A DNA stretch of 10,178 bases from Oscillospiraceae bacterium (GCA_902795955.1 CADBNJ010000241.1:1-10178); one strand, 5' to 3'. Counted from the stretch's first letter, positions 1 to 7,736 are shown. Made by a program: numbers and translations. The notes: generated by a model from the sequence alone, not told the origin.

Positions 1-70
1 ACGGAATGACGCTGACCAGCATCAGCATCGTCAGAATAACAGCAGCCGTCTTGCGTAATGAATTTGCCAT
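1..70 (-). CDS. N-terminus of a secreted or membrane protein (cut by window edge)
   Basis: A reading frame starts at an ATG at position 70 and runs off the left edge after 23 codons: MANSLRKTAAVILTMLMLVS, then VIP. It begins with a short basic stretch (R6, K7) followed by a hydrophobic run of about 14 residues, the pattern of a Sec signal peptide or a first membrane helix. No cleavage site or lipobox cysteine is reached before the edge. A very strong ribosome binding site (GGAGGTGGGG) lies a few bases before the ATG. The 26 bp between the ftsY stop and this start contain no terminator, so the gene is probably cotranscribed with ftsY. The function of the mature protein cannot be told from this fragment. 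Confidence 0.7.
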   Translation of the reverse strand, partial: MANSLRKTAAVILTMLMLVSVIP

Positions 71-96
71 AACCCCACCTCCGGAATCTATATTTA

Positions 97-1014
97 CTAT
101 TCTTGAGCCAACAACGAATCCACAAATATCTTTGGGTCAAAATCGACAAGGTCCTCTATTCCCTCACCGAGACCCGCAAGCACCACCGGAACCTTGCAGA
201 TGTAAGCTACAGCCACGATCACTCCGCCCTTGGCACTGCCGTCGAGCTTTGTTACGCCGAGATAATCAAGATCGACGACCTCAGAGAAGCTCTGAGCCTG
301 CAGAACTCCGTTCTGGCCTGTTGTCGCATCGATGATGAGCATTGACTTAACGACGCTGTCAGGTGCTTCACGTCCGATGATACGCTTGATCTTGGCAAGC
401 TCATCCATCAGGTTCTTCTTGTTGTGAAGTCTTCCTGCGGTATCGACTATCAGGATGTCAGCCTTACGTGCGATCGCAGCATGAACCGAATCATAAACGA
501 CAGCTGCAGGATCTGAGCCGTCAGCACCCTGTGAGATTACTGTCGTGCCGGTCCTCTCGCCCCATACCTTGATCTGCTCGACTGCGGCAGCCCTGAAAGT
601 ATCGGCAGCGGCAATAATGACCCGCTTGCCCTCAGCCTTATATCTTGCGGCGAGCTTGCCGGCCGTAGTAGTCTTGCCCGTACCGTTGACTCCTACAAGA
701 AGCAGGATGTTGAGCTTGCCCGGGACGAGCTCGTATGTGCTCTTGTCGCCGAGTATCTCCTCCATGCGCGTCCTTACCGAACCGAGAACGGCTTCCTTGC
801 TGTTGTCACCCGTTCTCTTGATGTCTTCCTTGACACGGTCGATGATGTCCATGCTCGCCTGAACGCCGCAGTCGGCGCGGACCATCAGTTCCTCCAGTTC
901 ATCCAGCTGATCCTCGTCGAAATGTCCGGTCATAGCGGCGATCTTCGTAAATCCGCCGCCAAAGAACTTTCTCGTCTTATCAAGACCTCTCTTAAATGCA
1001 TCAAATAAACCCAT
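97..1014 (-). CDS. ftsY: Signal recognition particle receptor FtsY (SRP-type GTPase)
   Basis: FtsY docks the ribosome-SRP complex at the membrane and, by paired GTP hydrolysis with Ffh, hands nascent membrane proteins to the SecYEG channel. The 305-residue protein has an N-terminal helical (N) domain at about residues 1-90 and a GTPase (G) domain after it. Visible motifs are the P-loop GVNGTGKTT (108-116), DTFRAAA (138-144), DTAGR (191-195), the guanine-specificity motif TKLD inside TKLDGSAKGG (255-264), and GLGEGIEDL (281-289). The long acidic A domain of the E. coli protein is absent, as is usual in Firmicutes; the amphipathic start MGLFDAFKRGL probably serves for membrane contact. The start lies 9 bp after the smc stop, and its ribosome binding site (AAGGGGGAT) overlaps that stop codon, which suggests coupled translation. 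FtsY rather than Ffh is indicated by the length and the lack of a methionine-rich M domain. Confidence 0.97.
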   Translation of the reverse strand: MGLFDAFKRGLDKTRKFFGGGFTKIAAMTGHFDEDQLDELEELMVRADCGVQASMDIIDRVKEDIKRTGDNSKEAVLGSVRTRMEEILGDKSTYELVPGKLNILLLVGVNGTGKTTTAGKLAARYKAEGKRVIIAAADTFRAAAVEQIKVWGERTGTTVISQGADGSDPAAVVYDSVHAAIARKADILIVDTAGRLHNKKNLMDELAKIKRIIGREAPDSVVKSMLIIDATTGQNGVLQAQSFSEVVDLDYLGVTKLDGSAKGGVIVAVAYICKVPVVLAGLGEGIEDLVDFDPKIFVDSLLAQE

Positions 1015-1023
1015 AGATCCCCC

Positions 1024-4000
1024 TTAACTAAGTCTCATAGACAATATCTTGGATATACCGCGCTCAGCCATAGTGACGCCGTACATGCGGTCACAAGCCT
1101 CCATTGTACCCTTTCGATGGGTTACGAGAATGAACTGCGACTTGACGCAGTACCTTCTGACGAAGTCCGTGAACCTGGTGACGTTGACATCATCAAGAGC
1201 CGCCTCGACCTCATCGAGGATTACGAACGGCGACGGCTTGAGCTCCAATATGGCGAACAGAAGCGCGATCGCGGTAAGACACCTCTCGCCGCCTGACAGG
1301 AGCGTCAGGCTCTGCAGCTTCTTGCCCGGCGGCTGCGCCTTGATCTCGATGTTACAGTTGAGAACATCCTCCGAATCGAGCACGATCTCCGCCGTTCCGC
1401 CTCCGAACAAGTCGAAGAACACGCGCTTAAAGTTGTTATTGATTATCTCGAACTGCGCAATAAACTGCTGCTGCATCTCATTAACGAGATCGGAGATGAC
1501 CTTCTCGAGGTTCGTCTTGGCCTCGAATATGTCGTTGCGCTGGTTCGTCATGAATTCCAGTCTCTCGGACAATTCACGGTACTCATCGACCGAATCGAGG
1601 TTCACCGGACCTATATTCTTGATCTCGTTCTTATGCTTGACGATCTCCTTGGCCAGCGCAGACGCATCCTCAACAGGTGCGCATGAATCCTTCACGTTAT
1701 CGTATGTGACCTCGTAATCCTCCCACAGGCGGTTCTTGGAGAAGTCGATCTCGTTGATATATTTCTCGTACTTGGCCACGTGATTATTGAGCTTGTTGCG
1801 CAGGTTATTGATGGAATCGCTGATCGATGTCAGCTTATTGACGAATCCCGACATGCCTGTGTCGATATCGGCCTTCTGCTTCATCAGTTCATCAACGACC
1901 TTCTGGAGCTCTTCGGCCTTGCCGGCAAGTTCCTTGATATCCTTCTCGGCTTCCGCGATCTCCTTATCGATCTCCTTAAGAGATGCCTCGTCCTCCTCAA
2001 TAGCCTTGTTGCGCTCCTCGACCTCGGCGTTGACTGCATTGATCTGTATCTTGATGTGATCAGCCAGGTTTATAACGCCGTTGCGTTCGGCCAGCAGCCT
2101 CTCTGAGTTAGAAGTCAGCTCTGCGATCTTATCCCTGATCTCGTCAAGCCTGGCAGTAAACCCGGCCGCCTTGATGTCGCCCGATTTGCTGTCCTCCTTG
2201 AAGTCAGACAGTTCGTTGCTGAGTTCCTGTTCGATCCTCTTGAGTTCCTCGAGGTCATCCTCCAGCCTGAGCTTGTCTGTTGATATCTTCTTGAGAAGTG
2301 CCTCCGTCTCCTGACGCTGCGTATCACTCTCGTTTATCTTGCTCTCGATATTGCGGTAATCGGTCTCCGCCTTTACACGCTCCATCGCGAAATACTTCAG
2401 CTGCTCACCCAGCAGCATGACCTCCCTGTTCAGGACGCCGATCTTATCATCGACTTCCTGACGGTTCTCCTCATTGTCAGACAGCTTGGCCTCAAGCTCA
2501 TCCGTCTGCTTTGTCAGGTCTTCGATCTCTCTGGCTCTGCCGAGTATACCCACACCCGACTTACGGACGCTGCCGCCGGTAAGCGAGCCGCCCGGATTGA
2601 TAGAATCACCCTCGAGCGTTATTACCTTCACCTGGTGATCCGTCTTGCTTGCAATGATCCTGGCATTATCAAGATCATCTGCAATTATTATCCTTCCCAG
2701 AAGGTTGGACACGATATCCCTGAGCTGCTTATCACACTCAACAAGTTCGTCAGCCGTATTGATATATCCCCTCTGGATCGATGCCTTGGCATCTATGTCA
2801 GCAGGTATCGGCCTTGCCTTGATGTTCTCTATCGGCAGGAACGTAACCCTTCCGAGTCTCTTAGTCTTGAGCACGCCGATCAGGTCAGCAGCATCCTTCT
2901 CCTTCTTCGTAACAAGGTTGTGGATGGCGTTCCCGAGTGCGATCTCGATTGCAGTCTCGTATTTCTTGTCAACTGATATCAGGTCACCCAGCACACCTAC
3001 GACTTTGCTCTTGAGCGGTTGGTCACCTTCGATCTCGTCCAGCAGGCGCCTTACCGATTCCTGATATCCTTCCTTGCGCTTCTCAAGGTCCTTGAGCGTA
3101 CGCAGGCGCGCACATTTGGACAGGAATTCGCTGTTATTCTTCTCAAAGAACTTGTTAAGCTCTATCTGCTTCTCATTAAGCACAGCCAGCTTGTCATTGC
3201 GCACCTTGATATCGTCCTGGACTTCACCTTCGGACTTGGTCATCTCTTTCCAGCGCTTATCAGCCTCATCAAGAGATCCCTGAAGCTCTTTAACGCCCTC
3301 GTTGAACGTCCCGAGCTGTTCCGAGATCCTTGTTATCTGCTCCTTGAGGGATTCTATCTTCGCAGCCGTCAGATTAATATTCTCGCGGCTCGAATAAAGC
3401 TCATCTGTCTTCTTATCGATCCTCGTCCTGATGGCGCTTCTGCTCTTCTCTTCCTGCTCGTATTCGGCAAGCAGAGCATCCCTCTGCTTAGCCAGCTCAG
3501 CTGTCTGAGTCTTGATGTCATTACAATCGGACAGGATCTTCTCCGCCTTATCAAGATGGCCCTTGCGCTCTGCTTCCAGCGTCTTGATGCGTACTGCCGC
3601 CGAATCGTTATCGAACTTGTTGTCGTTGATATCCTTCTCGGTCTGGCTCCTTCTCTCGGCAAGGACCTTGCGGTCGGAATTCTTCTCGTATTGGACCTCT
3701 GTAACGTCAGACAGTTCCTGCCTCTTGTTCTCTATCTCTTCCTCCAGCTGCTCACTCTTGTTGGTGAGCTCCAGATTCTCTTCCCTTAACGCGATGAAGC
3801 GGTCTTCCTGCTCCTTGATCTCCGTCTCGAGCTGTTCCTTGATGCTGGCGGAATCACCCATCGCCGTATTTGCTTCGGTTATCCTGTGAACGAGGAGCGA
3901 TATATCCTTCGTCTTCAGTTCTTCATATACTTTGTGATAGCGGATCGCCTTCTTGCTCTGCTCTTCAAGCGGTCCCTTGCGCTCATTGAGCTCGGCGAGA

Positions 4001-4581
4001 ACATCGTCGATCCTTAAGAGGTTCTGCTCGGTTGAAGCAAGCTTCCTCTCGGACTCCTCCTTACGGACTTTGTACTTAACGATTCCGGCTGCTTCCTCTA
4101 TGACATAACGCCTGTCCTCAGACTTGGTCGACAGGATCTCATCGACTCTGCCCTGACCTACTATGGAATAACCGTCCTTACCGATACCCGTATCCAGGAA
4201 AAGGCCGACAATGTCCTTCAGACGGCAGTTGACCTTATTGATCTGGTATTCGCTCTCGCCTGACCTGTAGAGCCTTCTCGTGACCTGGATCTCAGGGAAA
4301 TCATAATCTATGTACTTATCGCCGTTATCAAGCGTGAGGGTAACCTCGGCGTAGTTCATCGCCTTCCTCGTAGCGGTACCGTTGAAGATGACATCCTCCA
4401 TCTTGCCGCCTCTGAGGGACTTCGCGCTCTGCTCACCCAGAACCCAGCGGACAGCGTCGGTAACATTGGATTTACCGCTTCCGTTAGGCCCTACTATAGC
4501 CGTCATACCCGTATCGAACTCGATTAGAGTGCTCTCGGGAAATGATTTAAAACCCTGAATTTCGATTCTCTTGAGATACAT
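1024..4581 (-). CDS. smc: Chromosome condensation and segregation ATPase Smc
   Basis: Smc forms a V-shaped dimer that, with ScpA and ScpB, loads near the origin and organises and separates sister chromosomes. From the ATG at 4581 the protein is 1185 residues, a normal family length. The Walker A motif GPNGSGKS (31-38) lies in the N-terminal half of the head and the Q-loop is near Q143 in VGQGRVDEIL. Long charged coiled coils run at about 170-510 and 680-1020, separated by a hinge at about 520-670 that ends in GGSLTGGS (664-671). The C-terminal half of the head has the signature LSGGER (1095-1100) and Walker B ending in FVILDE (1119-1124). The frame is open six codons further upstream to a TTG, but MYLKRIEIQGFKSF is the conserved family start, so the ATG is chosen. 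No ribosome binding site precedes it. The gap after rnc is 25 bp. Confidence 0.97.
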   Translation of the reverse strand: MYLKRIEIQGFKSFPESTLIEFDTGMTAIVGPNGSGKSNVTDAVRWVLGEQSAKSLRGGKMEDVIFNGTATRKAMNYAEVTLTLDNGDKYIDYDFPEIQVTRRLYRSGESEYQINKVNCRLKDIVGLFLDTGIGKDGYSIVGQGRVDEILSTKSEDRRYVIEEAAGIVKYKVRKEESERKLASTEQNLLRIDDVLAELNERKGPLEEQSKKAIRYHKVYEELKTKDISLLVHRITEANTAMGDSASIKEQLETEIKEQEDRFIALREENLELTNKSEQLEEEIENKRQELSDVTEVQYEKNSDRKVLAERRSQTEKDINDNKFDNDSAAVRIKTLEAERKGHLDKAEKILSDCNDIKTQTAELAKQRDALLAEYEQEEKSRSAIRTRIDKKTDELYSSRENINLTAAKIESLKEQITRISEQLGTFNEGVKELQGSLDEADKRWKEMTKSEGEVQDDIKVRNDKLAVLNEKQIELNKFFEKNNSEFLSKCARLRTLKDLEKRKEGYQESVRRLLDEIEGDQPLKSKVVGVLGDLISVDKKYETAIEIALGNAIHNLVTKKEKDAADLIGVLKTKRLGRVTFLPIENIKARPIPADIDAKASIQRGYINTADELVECDKQLRDIVSNLLGRIIIADDLDNARIIASKTDHQVKVITLEGDSINPGGSLTGGSVRKSGVGILGRAREIEDLTKQTDELEAKLSDNEENRQEVDDKIGVLNREVMLLGEQLKYFAMERVKAETDYRNIESKINESDTQRQETEALLKKISTDKLRLEDDLEELKRIEQELSNELSDFKEDSKSGDIKAAGFTARLDEIRDKIAELTSNSERLLAERNGVINLADHIKIQINAVNAEVEERNKAIEEDEASLKEIDKEIAEAEKDIKELAGKAEELQKVVDELMKQKADIDTGMSGFVNKLTSISDSINNLRNKLNNHVAKYEKYINEIDFSKNRLWEDYEVTYDNVKDSCAPVEDASALAKEIVKHKNEIKNIGPVNLDSVDEYRELSERLEFMTNQRNDIFEAKTNLEKVISDLVNEMQQQFIAQFEIINNNFKRVFFDLFGGGTAEIVLDSEDVLNCNIEIKAQPPGKKLQSLTLLSGGERCLTAIALLFAILELKPSPFVILDEVEAALDDVNVTRFTDFVRRYCVKSQFILVTHRKGTMEACDRMYGVTMAERGISKILSMRLS

Positions 4582-4587
4582 CGCCCA

Positions 4588-4596
4588 ATTATACCA
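4588..4596 (-). promoter_or_regulatory. Possible extended -10 promoter directly before smc
   Basis: On the minus strand the bases read TGGTATAAT, a full match to the extended -10 element (TGnTATAAT). It is followed by six bases (TGGGCG) and then the smc ATG. The usual distance from the -10 box to the transcription start would put +1 on the A of the ATG, giving a leaderless message. No good -35 hexamer is seen 17 bp upstream (GAATAT), which an extended -10 can tolerate. The smc start has no Shine-Dalgarno sequence, which agrees with this reading. Chance occurrence in an AT-rich gap cannot be excluded. Confidence 0.4.
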
Positions 4597-4606
4597 CAAA
4601 AGCGGT

Positions 4607-5320
4607 TTACATATTCACAAAAGTGGAATTATAAACAGCTATCGCTTCCTTGGCGCACTTCTGCTCCGCGTCCTTCTTACTGTGGCCCGTTGCTTTGGCC
4701 AGGAATGTGTCATCGGCATAGACCTCGCAGTCAAATTCCTTGCAGTGCGCAGGTCCCCGCTCGTCCACAATGACAAACGATATCGTGTGCCTGTGCCCTT
4801 TGTTCTGCGATATCTCCAGGAGCTTGCTCTTGTAGTCCATAAAGATCTCACCGTTTACGGCCTTATTCACCGTATCAGAAAGATTTTTATAAATTACATC
4901 CCTTGCCGCATCGAACCCGCCGTCGAAGTAAACTGCCGCTATCACCGACTCAAAACAGTCTGCCAGATTGGAATCCTTGTCTGCTCCGCCGCTCTGCGCC
5001 TCGCCCTTGCCGAGTAGAAGATACGAACCCATGTCCAGCTCCCTCGCGATCTCGGCGAAAGACCGCTCACACACCGCCGCACTTCTCGTCTTCGACAGGA
5101 ATCCCTCATCGCACTTGGGCCTAAGATCGTAGATCATCTCCCCGACGACCACATCGAGCACCGCATCTCCGATGAACTCCAAACGCTGGTTGGACTGCCA
5201 ATGCTCTCCGCCCTTCTCAAAAACATACGTCGTGTGTGTGAATGCCGTCTTCAGGAGTCCCTTCTCCTTGAATACATAACCCAGCTTCTGCTCAAATCCG
5301 GAATAATCAATATCGATCAT
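4607..5320 (-). CDS. rnc: Ribonuclease III
   Basis: RNase III cuts double-stranded RNA, including the ribosomal RNA precursor and structured messages. The 237-residue protein has the endonuclease domain at about 1-155 and a double-stranded RNA binding domain at about 160-230, ending in the typical HSKKDAEQKCAKEAI helix. The signature reads NQRLEFIGDAVLD (44-56). The metal-binding acidic residues are E48, D52, D121 and E124, corresponding to E. coli E41, D45, D114 and E117. The position equal to E. coli E38 is glutamine (Q45); the four residues generally held essential are intact, so the enzyme should be active. The ribosome binding site AGAGGAAT lies about 4 bases before the ATG. A strong terminator hairpin ends only 12 bases before the start, so expression probably depends on readthrough. 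smc follows after 25 bp. Confidence 0.97.
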   Translation of the reverse strand: MIDIDYSGFEQKLGYVFKEKGLLKTAFTHTTYVFEKGGEHWQSNQRLEFIGDAVLDVVVGEMIYDLRPKCDEGFLSKTRSAAVCERSFAEIARELDMGSYLLLGKGEAQSGGADKDSNLADCFESVIAAVYFDGGFDAARDVIYKNLSDTVNKAVNGEIFMDYKSKLLEISQNKGHRHTISFVIVDERGPAHCKEFDCEVYADDTFLAKATGHSKKDAEQKCAKEAIAVYNSTFVNM

Positions 5321-5332
5321 GGCATTCCTCTT

Positions 5333-5365
5333 AAAAAAATAGCTGAATGCATAAGCATCCAGCTA
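5333..5365 (-). terminator. Intrinsic terminator between acpP and rnc
   Basis: Read on the minus strand, TAGCTGGATGC pairs with GCATTCAGCTA to give an 11-bp stem with one G-U pair and a four-base TTAT loop (5340-5365). Seven T residues follow at once (5339-5333). This is a complete Rho-independent terminator. It sits 21 bp after the acpP stop codon and ends 12 bases before the rnc ATG, so it separates the acpP transcript from rnc-smc-ftsY or sets their ratio by partial readthrough. It is too short to be a standard two-turn RNase III substrate by itself. Confidence 0.85.
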
Positions 5366-5386
5366 CAGCGTTATAATCAAAAATTA

Positions 5387-5632
5387 TTACTGCTCTTCCA
5401 GACCCTTGATGTAGTCGATTGCGTCTCTTACTGTAGTAACCTTCTCAGCTACATCGTCAGGGATCTCGATATCGAATTCCTGCTCCATAGCCATAACGAG
5501 TTCTACCATATCGAGTGAATCAGCATTGAGATCATCAATAAAGGAAGACTCCTCTGTGATTGTTGACTCATCAACGCCGAGCTGATCTACGATCATTGTC
5601 TTAATGCTGTCGAATAATTCTTCTCTTGTCAT
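5387..5632 (-). CDS. acpP: Acyl carrier protein
   Basis: Acyl carrier protein carries the growing fatty acid as a thioester on a 4'-phosphopantetheine arm and delivers acyl groups to phospholipid synthesis in the cytoplasm. The 81-residue, strongly acidic protein has the four-helix carrier fold pattern. The attachment motif is DSL in [19 protein letters not shown], with Ser39 as the modified residue. The ribosome binding site GGAGGT lies nine bases before the ATG. It stands next to pgsA, another lipid gene, but without the plsX, fabD and fabG genes that usually precede acpP in Firmicutes. A likely own promoter lies upstream and a strong terminator directly downstream, so it is probably also made as a short, abundant single-gene message. 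Confidence 0.97.
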   Translation of the reverse strand: MTREELFDSIKTMIVDQLGVDESTITEESSFIDDLNADSLDMVELVMAMEQEFDIEIPDDVAEKVTTVRDAIDYIKGLEEQ

Positions 5633-5677
5633 GTTATGTTTACCTCCAAATATGATTGCTTATACAATCTACAAATA

Positions 5678-5706
5678 CTTTTAATGTAACAGACTAAAAT
5701 TGTCAA
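5678..5706 (-). promoter_or_regulatory. Likely acpP promoter
   Basis: In the 100-bp gap between pgsA and acpP the minus strand has a perfect -35 hexamer TTGACA (5706-5701). Seventeen bases later stands TAAAAG (5683-5678), a weak -10 with four of six matches. A better -10-like TATAAG lies further down (5664-5659) but has no matching -35. The presence of a promoter is likely from the TTGACA and the AT-rich context; the exact start is uncertain. Confidence 0.5.
5681..5697 (-). promoter_or_regulatory. Possible FapR-like operator at the acpP promoter
   Basis: The 17 bases TTAGTCTGTTACATTAA form an imperfect palindrome (outer arms TTAGT and ATTAA) lying in the spacer of the proposed acpP promoter. 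The length and outer bases resemble the FapR operator of Firmicutes (recalled as TTAGTACCTAGTACTAA), with about 10 of 17 positions equal. FapR represses lipid genes and is released by malonyl-CoA or malonyl-ACP. The position would suit a repressor, but the match is partial and AT-rich sequence gives such matches by chance. Confidence 0.25.
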
Positions 5707-5732
5707 TAGTTATTTTAAAAATACACAGGCAA

Positions 5733-6353
5733 TTACTTGGATTCTTTGAAAAGGTCAAGATTCTTGAACAGATAATCAAGTCCCGAGATGATCGTAAGAA
5801 GCACGCACAGATCGAACAGCACATCACCTATGATGGAGATCGTACACACCGGCAGCGGATACTGCTGCGCCCCGCTTGTCAGCCTGTAGAGCGTGGGTTC
5901 GAACAACAGATAAACGATGGCGATCATCTGGACAGCCGTCTTTACCTTACCTATCATCTTGGCTGCCATTACCTCTCCCTTGGAGGCGGCAACGAGCCTT
6001 ATGCCTGACATCATGAAGTCCCTGAACACGATGATCATTACGCACCATGCATTGACTCTGCCGAGCTGCAGAAGTCCCAGGAGCACACTGATAACGAGCA
6101 CCTTGTCTGCAAGAGGATCGAGGAACTTACCGAGATTTGTAACCAGTTCTCTCCTTCTGGCTATCTGGCCGTCGAAGAAATCCGTCAGCGAAGCAACGAT
6201 AAATATAACGGCAGCAATGACCATTCCGTGATTGGTAACAAAATCATTCCAACCCTGCGGTTCAAATCCGTATATCTTTATCGGCAACATAAACAAAAGC
6301 GTGAAAGGGATCAGAAAGATCCTCAGCAGCGATAATCTATTAGGTAAGTTCAT
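5733..6353 (-). CDS. pgsA: CDP-diacylglycerol-glycerol-3-phosphate 3-phosphatidyltransferase
   Basis: PgsA joins CDP-diacylglycerol and glycerol 3-phosphate to phosphatidylglycerol phosphate, the committed step to phosphatidylglycerol and cardiolipin, in the membrane. The 206-residue protein has the full CDP-alcohol phosphotransferase motif: D58-x2-D61-G62-x2-A65-R66-x8-G75-x3-D79-x3-D83, whose aspartates bind the metal ions. Hydrophobic segments at about 7-27, 43-60, 84-97, 103-120, 138-152 and 168-192 fit the six-helix fold of the family. The start MNLPNRLSLLRI is typical of PgsA. The start codon overlaps the rimO stop as ATGA and has its own ribosome binding site (AGGAG) seven bases upstream, so translation is probably coupled. 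Other family members such as phosphatidylserine synthase share the motif; the N-terminus and length favour PgsA. Confidence 0.93.
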   Translation of the reverse strand: MNLPNRLSLLRIFLIPFTLLFMLPIKIYGFEPQGWNDFVTNHGMVIAAVIFIVASLTDFFDGQIARRRELVTNLGKFLDPLADKVLVISVLLGLLQLGRVNAWCVMIIVFRDFMMSGIRLVAASKGEVMAAKMIGKVKTAVQMIAIVYLLFEPTLYRLTSGAQQYPLPVCTISIIGDVLFDLCVLLTIISGLDYLFKNLDLFKESK

Positions 6354-7714
6354 ATAATAACTCCTGTCATATCGTAATCAGAGCAATCGACTATTCTGAC
6401 AGGGTATCTGCCTCCTATTCTAAGCTCACGGTTCTCATCTTCGGGAACAAGCACATAGACGACCGGATCGTCCTCCGGCGCCTCTCCGTAACTTCTTCCT
6501 TTGTAAAATATACCATCTTCCGCGATAGAATCAATAGTTACGACCGTTTCCGTGGATATTCTTTGCTTTGTCAGTTCCGCAGATATCTGTCTCTGCAGCT
6601 CATATATTCCATCATACCGCTCTTTTTTGACTTCATCGGGGATCTGATCAGGCATATCATAAGCCTTCGTCCCCTCTTCCGGCGAGAAAATAAAGCAACC
6701 AAGCCTGTCAAATCTCCATCTCCTGAGATTATCCTTCAGCCTCTCATAGTCCTCCTCAGTCTCTCCCGGGAAACCGACCATAACAGTAGTCCTGATTATC
6801 GCGTCCGGTATCTTCGACCTGATCAGCTCCAGCTTCTTCGTGATCAGTTCCTCGGTATCGAACCTGTTCATCGCCTTGAGGATCCTGTTGCTGCCATGCT
6901 GTATCGGTATATCGAAATAATGTGCCGCCTTGGGATTGGTCCTCACTTCCTCGATCAGTTCATCGGTTATCCCGTCCATATATCCGTACATAACCCTTAT
7001 GAGCTCTACCCCATCGATCTCAGACAATCTGTGTATCAACTCAGCAGTAGAACGCTTCTTATACAGATCAACACCGTAATTCGTAGTATCCTGAGCCGCC
7101 AGAACAAGTTCCTTATAACCCTTGGAAGCAAGGATCTCCGCCTCCTTGATGATATCCTCCATCGGTCTGGAGATAAAGTTGCCCCGTATCAGAGGTATCG
7201 CACAGAAAGCACAGCGGTGAAGGCATCCCTCGCCGATCTTAACCCAGGCATAACTGCCGGTCGAGACATCCTTATCAGTGATAAGGTGATCAAGACTTCC
7301 CGCTTCAGATACATTGCATATCTTATCCTCAGCCTTGTGTTCCGCCGACATCAACTCGCTTACCGTCTTACAGATATCGCCATAATGAGATGTGCCGAGA
7401 ACAGCATCGACCTCCGGAAGATCCTTGAGAATGTCCCCCGGATAACGCTGTGACAGACATCCGGTAACTATAATATACTTGAGCCTGCCGTCACCTTCCT
7501 TATAATCCGCACAATCCAGAATAGTATCGATCGCCTCGGTCTTCGCCGATTCGATAAAACCGCACGTATTGATTATAACGACATCAGAATCATTGATGTC
7601 ATTTATTACCGAATACCCCTCATCCTTAAGGAGTTTGCTCATGCATTCTGCATCGACGAGGTTCTTGGAACAGCCGAGCGCTATGATCGTTATGTTGATA
7701 TTACTGTTATTCAT
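6350..7714 (-). CDS. rimO: Ribosomal protein S12 methylthiotransferase RimO (radical SAM)
   Basis: RimO adds a methylthio group to the conserved aspartate of ribosomal protein S12 by radical SAM chemistry. From the ATG at 7714 it has 454 residues. The N-terminal methylthiotransferase domain contains IALGCSKNLVDAE with C15, then C51 (NTCGF) and C86 (TGCLSQR), which hold the auxiliary iron-sulfur cluster. The radical SAM motif is C164-x3-C168-x2-C171 in EGCLHRCAFCAIP. A C-terminal TRAM domain lies at about 383-454. The GCSKNLVD wording distinguishes RimO from its tRNA-modifying relative MiaB. The frame stays open 25 codons further upstream into the alkD 3' end, but the family start is near MNNSNINITIIALGC, so that ATG is chosen. 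No Shine-Dalgarno sequence is seen; a TATATT box eight bases before the ATG may be a promoter element. It lies 22 bp after the alkylation repair gene and overlaps pgsA by 4 bp. Confidence 0.95.
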   Translation of the reverse strand: MNNSNINITIIALGCSKNLVDAECMSKLLKDEGYSVINDINDSDVVIINTCGFIESAKTEAIDTILDCADYKEGDGRLKYIIVTGCLSQRYPGDILKDLPEVDAVLGTSHYGDICKTVSELMSAEHKAEDKICNVSEAGSLDHLITDKDVSTGSYAWVKIGEGCLHRCAFCAIPLIRGNFISRPMEDIIKEAEILASKGYKELVLAAQDTTNYGVDLYKKRSTAELIHRLSEIDGVELIRVMYGYMDGITDELIEEVRTNPKAAHYFDIPIQHGSNRILKAMNRFDTEELITKKLELIRSKIPDAIIRTTVMVGFPGETEEDYERLKDNLRRWRFDRLGCFIFSPEEGTKAYDMPDQIPDEVKKERYDGIYELQRQISAELTKQRISTETVVTIDSIAEDGIFYKGRSYGEAPEDDPVVYVLVPEDENRELRIGGRYPVRIVDCSDYDMTGVII

Positions 7715-7736
7715 ACCAACCGAATATACACAAAAA

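Noticed and set aside
1787..2314. Serine- and leucine-rich plus-strand frames opposite smc
   Set aside because: These are the antisense reading of coiled-coil codons (GAG and GAA become CTC and TTC); no gene signals are present.
3019..3789. A plus-strand open frame of 256 codons opposite smc
   Set aside because: It is leucine-rich because it mirrors the glutamate and lysine codons of the Smc coiled coil (CTC, CTT). This is a shadow, not a membrane protein.
4582..4599. A TTG start for smc six codons upstream
   Set aside because: The conserved start MYLKRIEIQGFKSF uses the ATG at 4581, and the TTG has no ribosome binding site.
6563..7453. A plus-strand open frame of 296 codons opposite rimO
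   Set aside because: It lies wholly inside rimO, whose cysteine motifs and domains are intact. Its protein shows no recognisable domain and no ribosome binding site precedes it.
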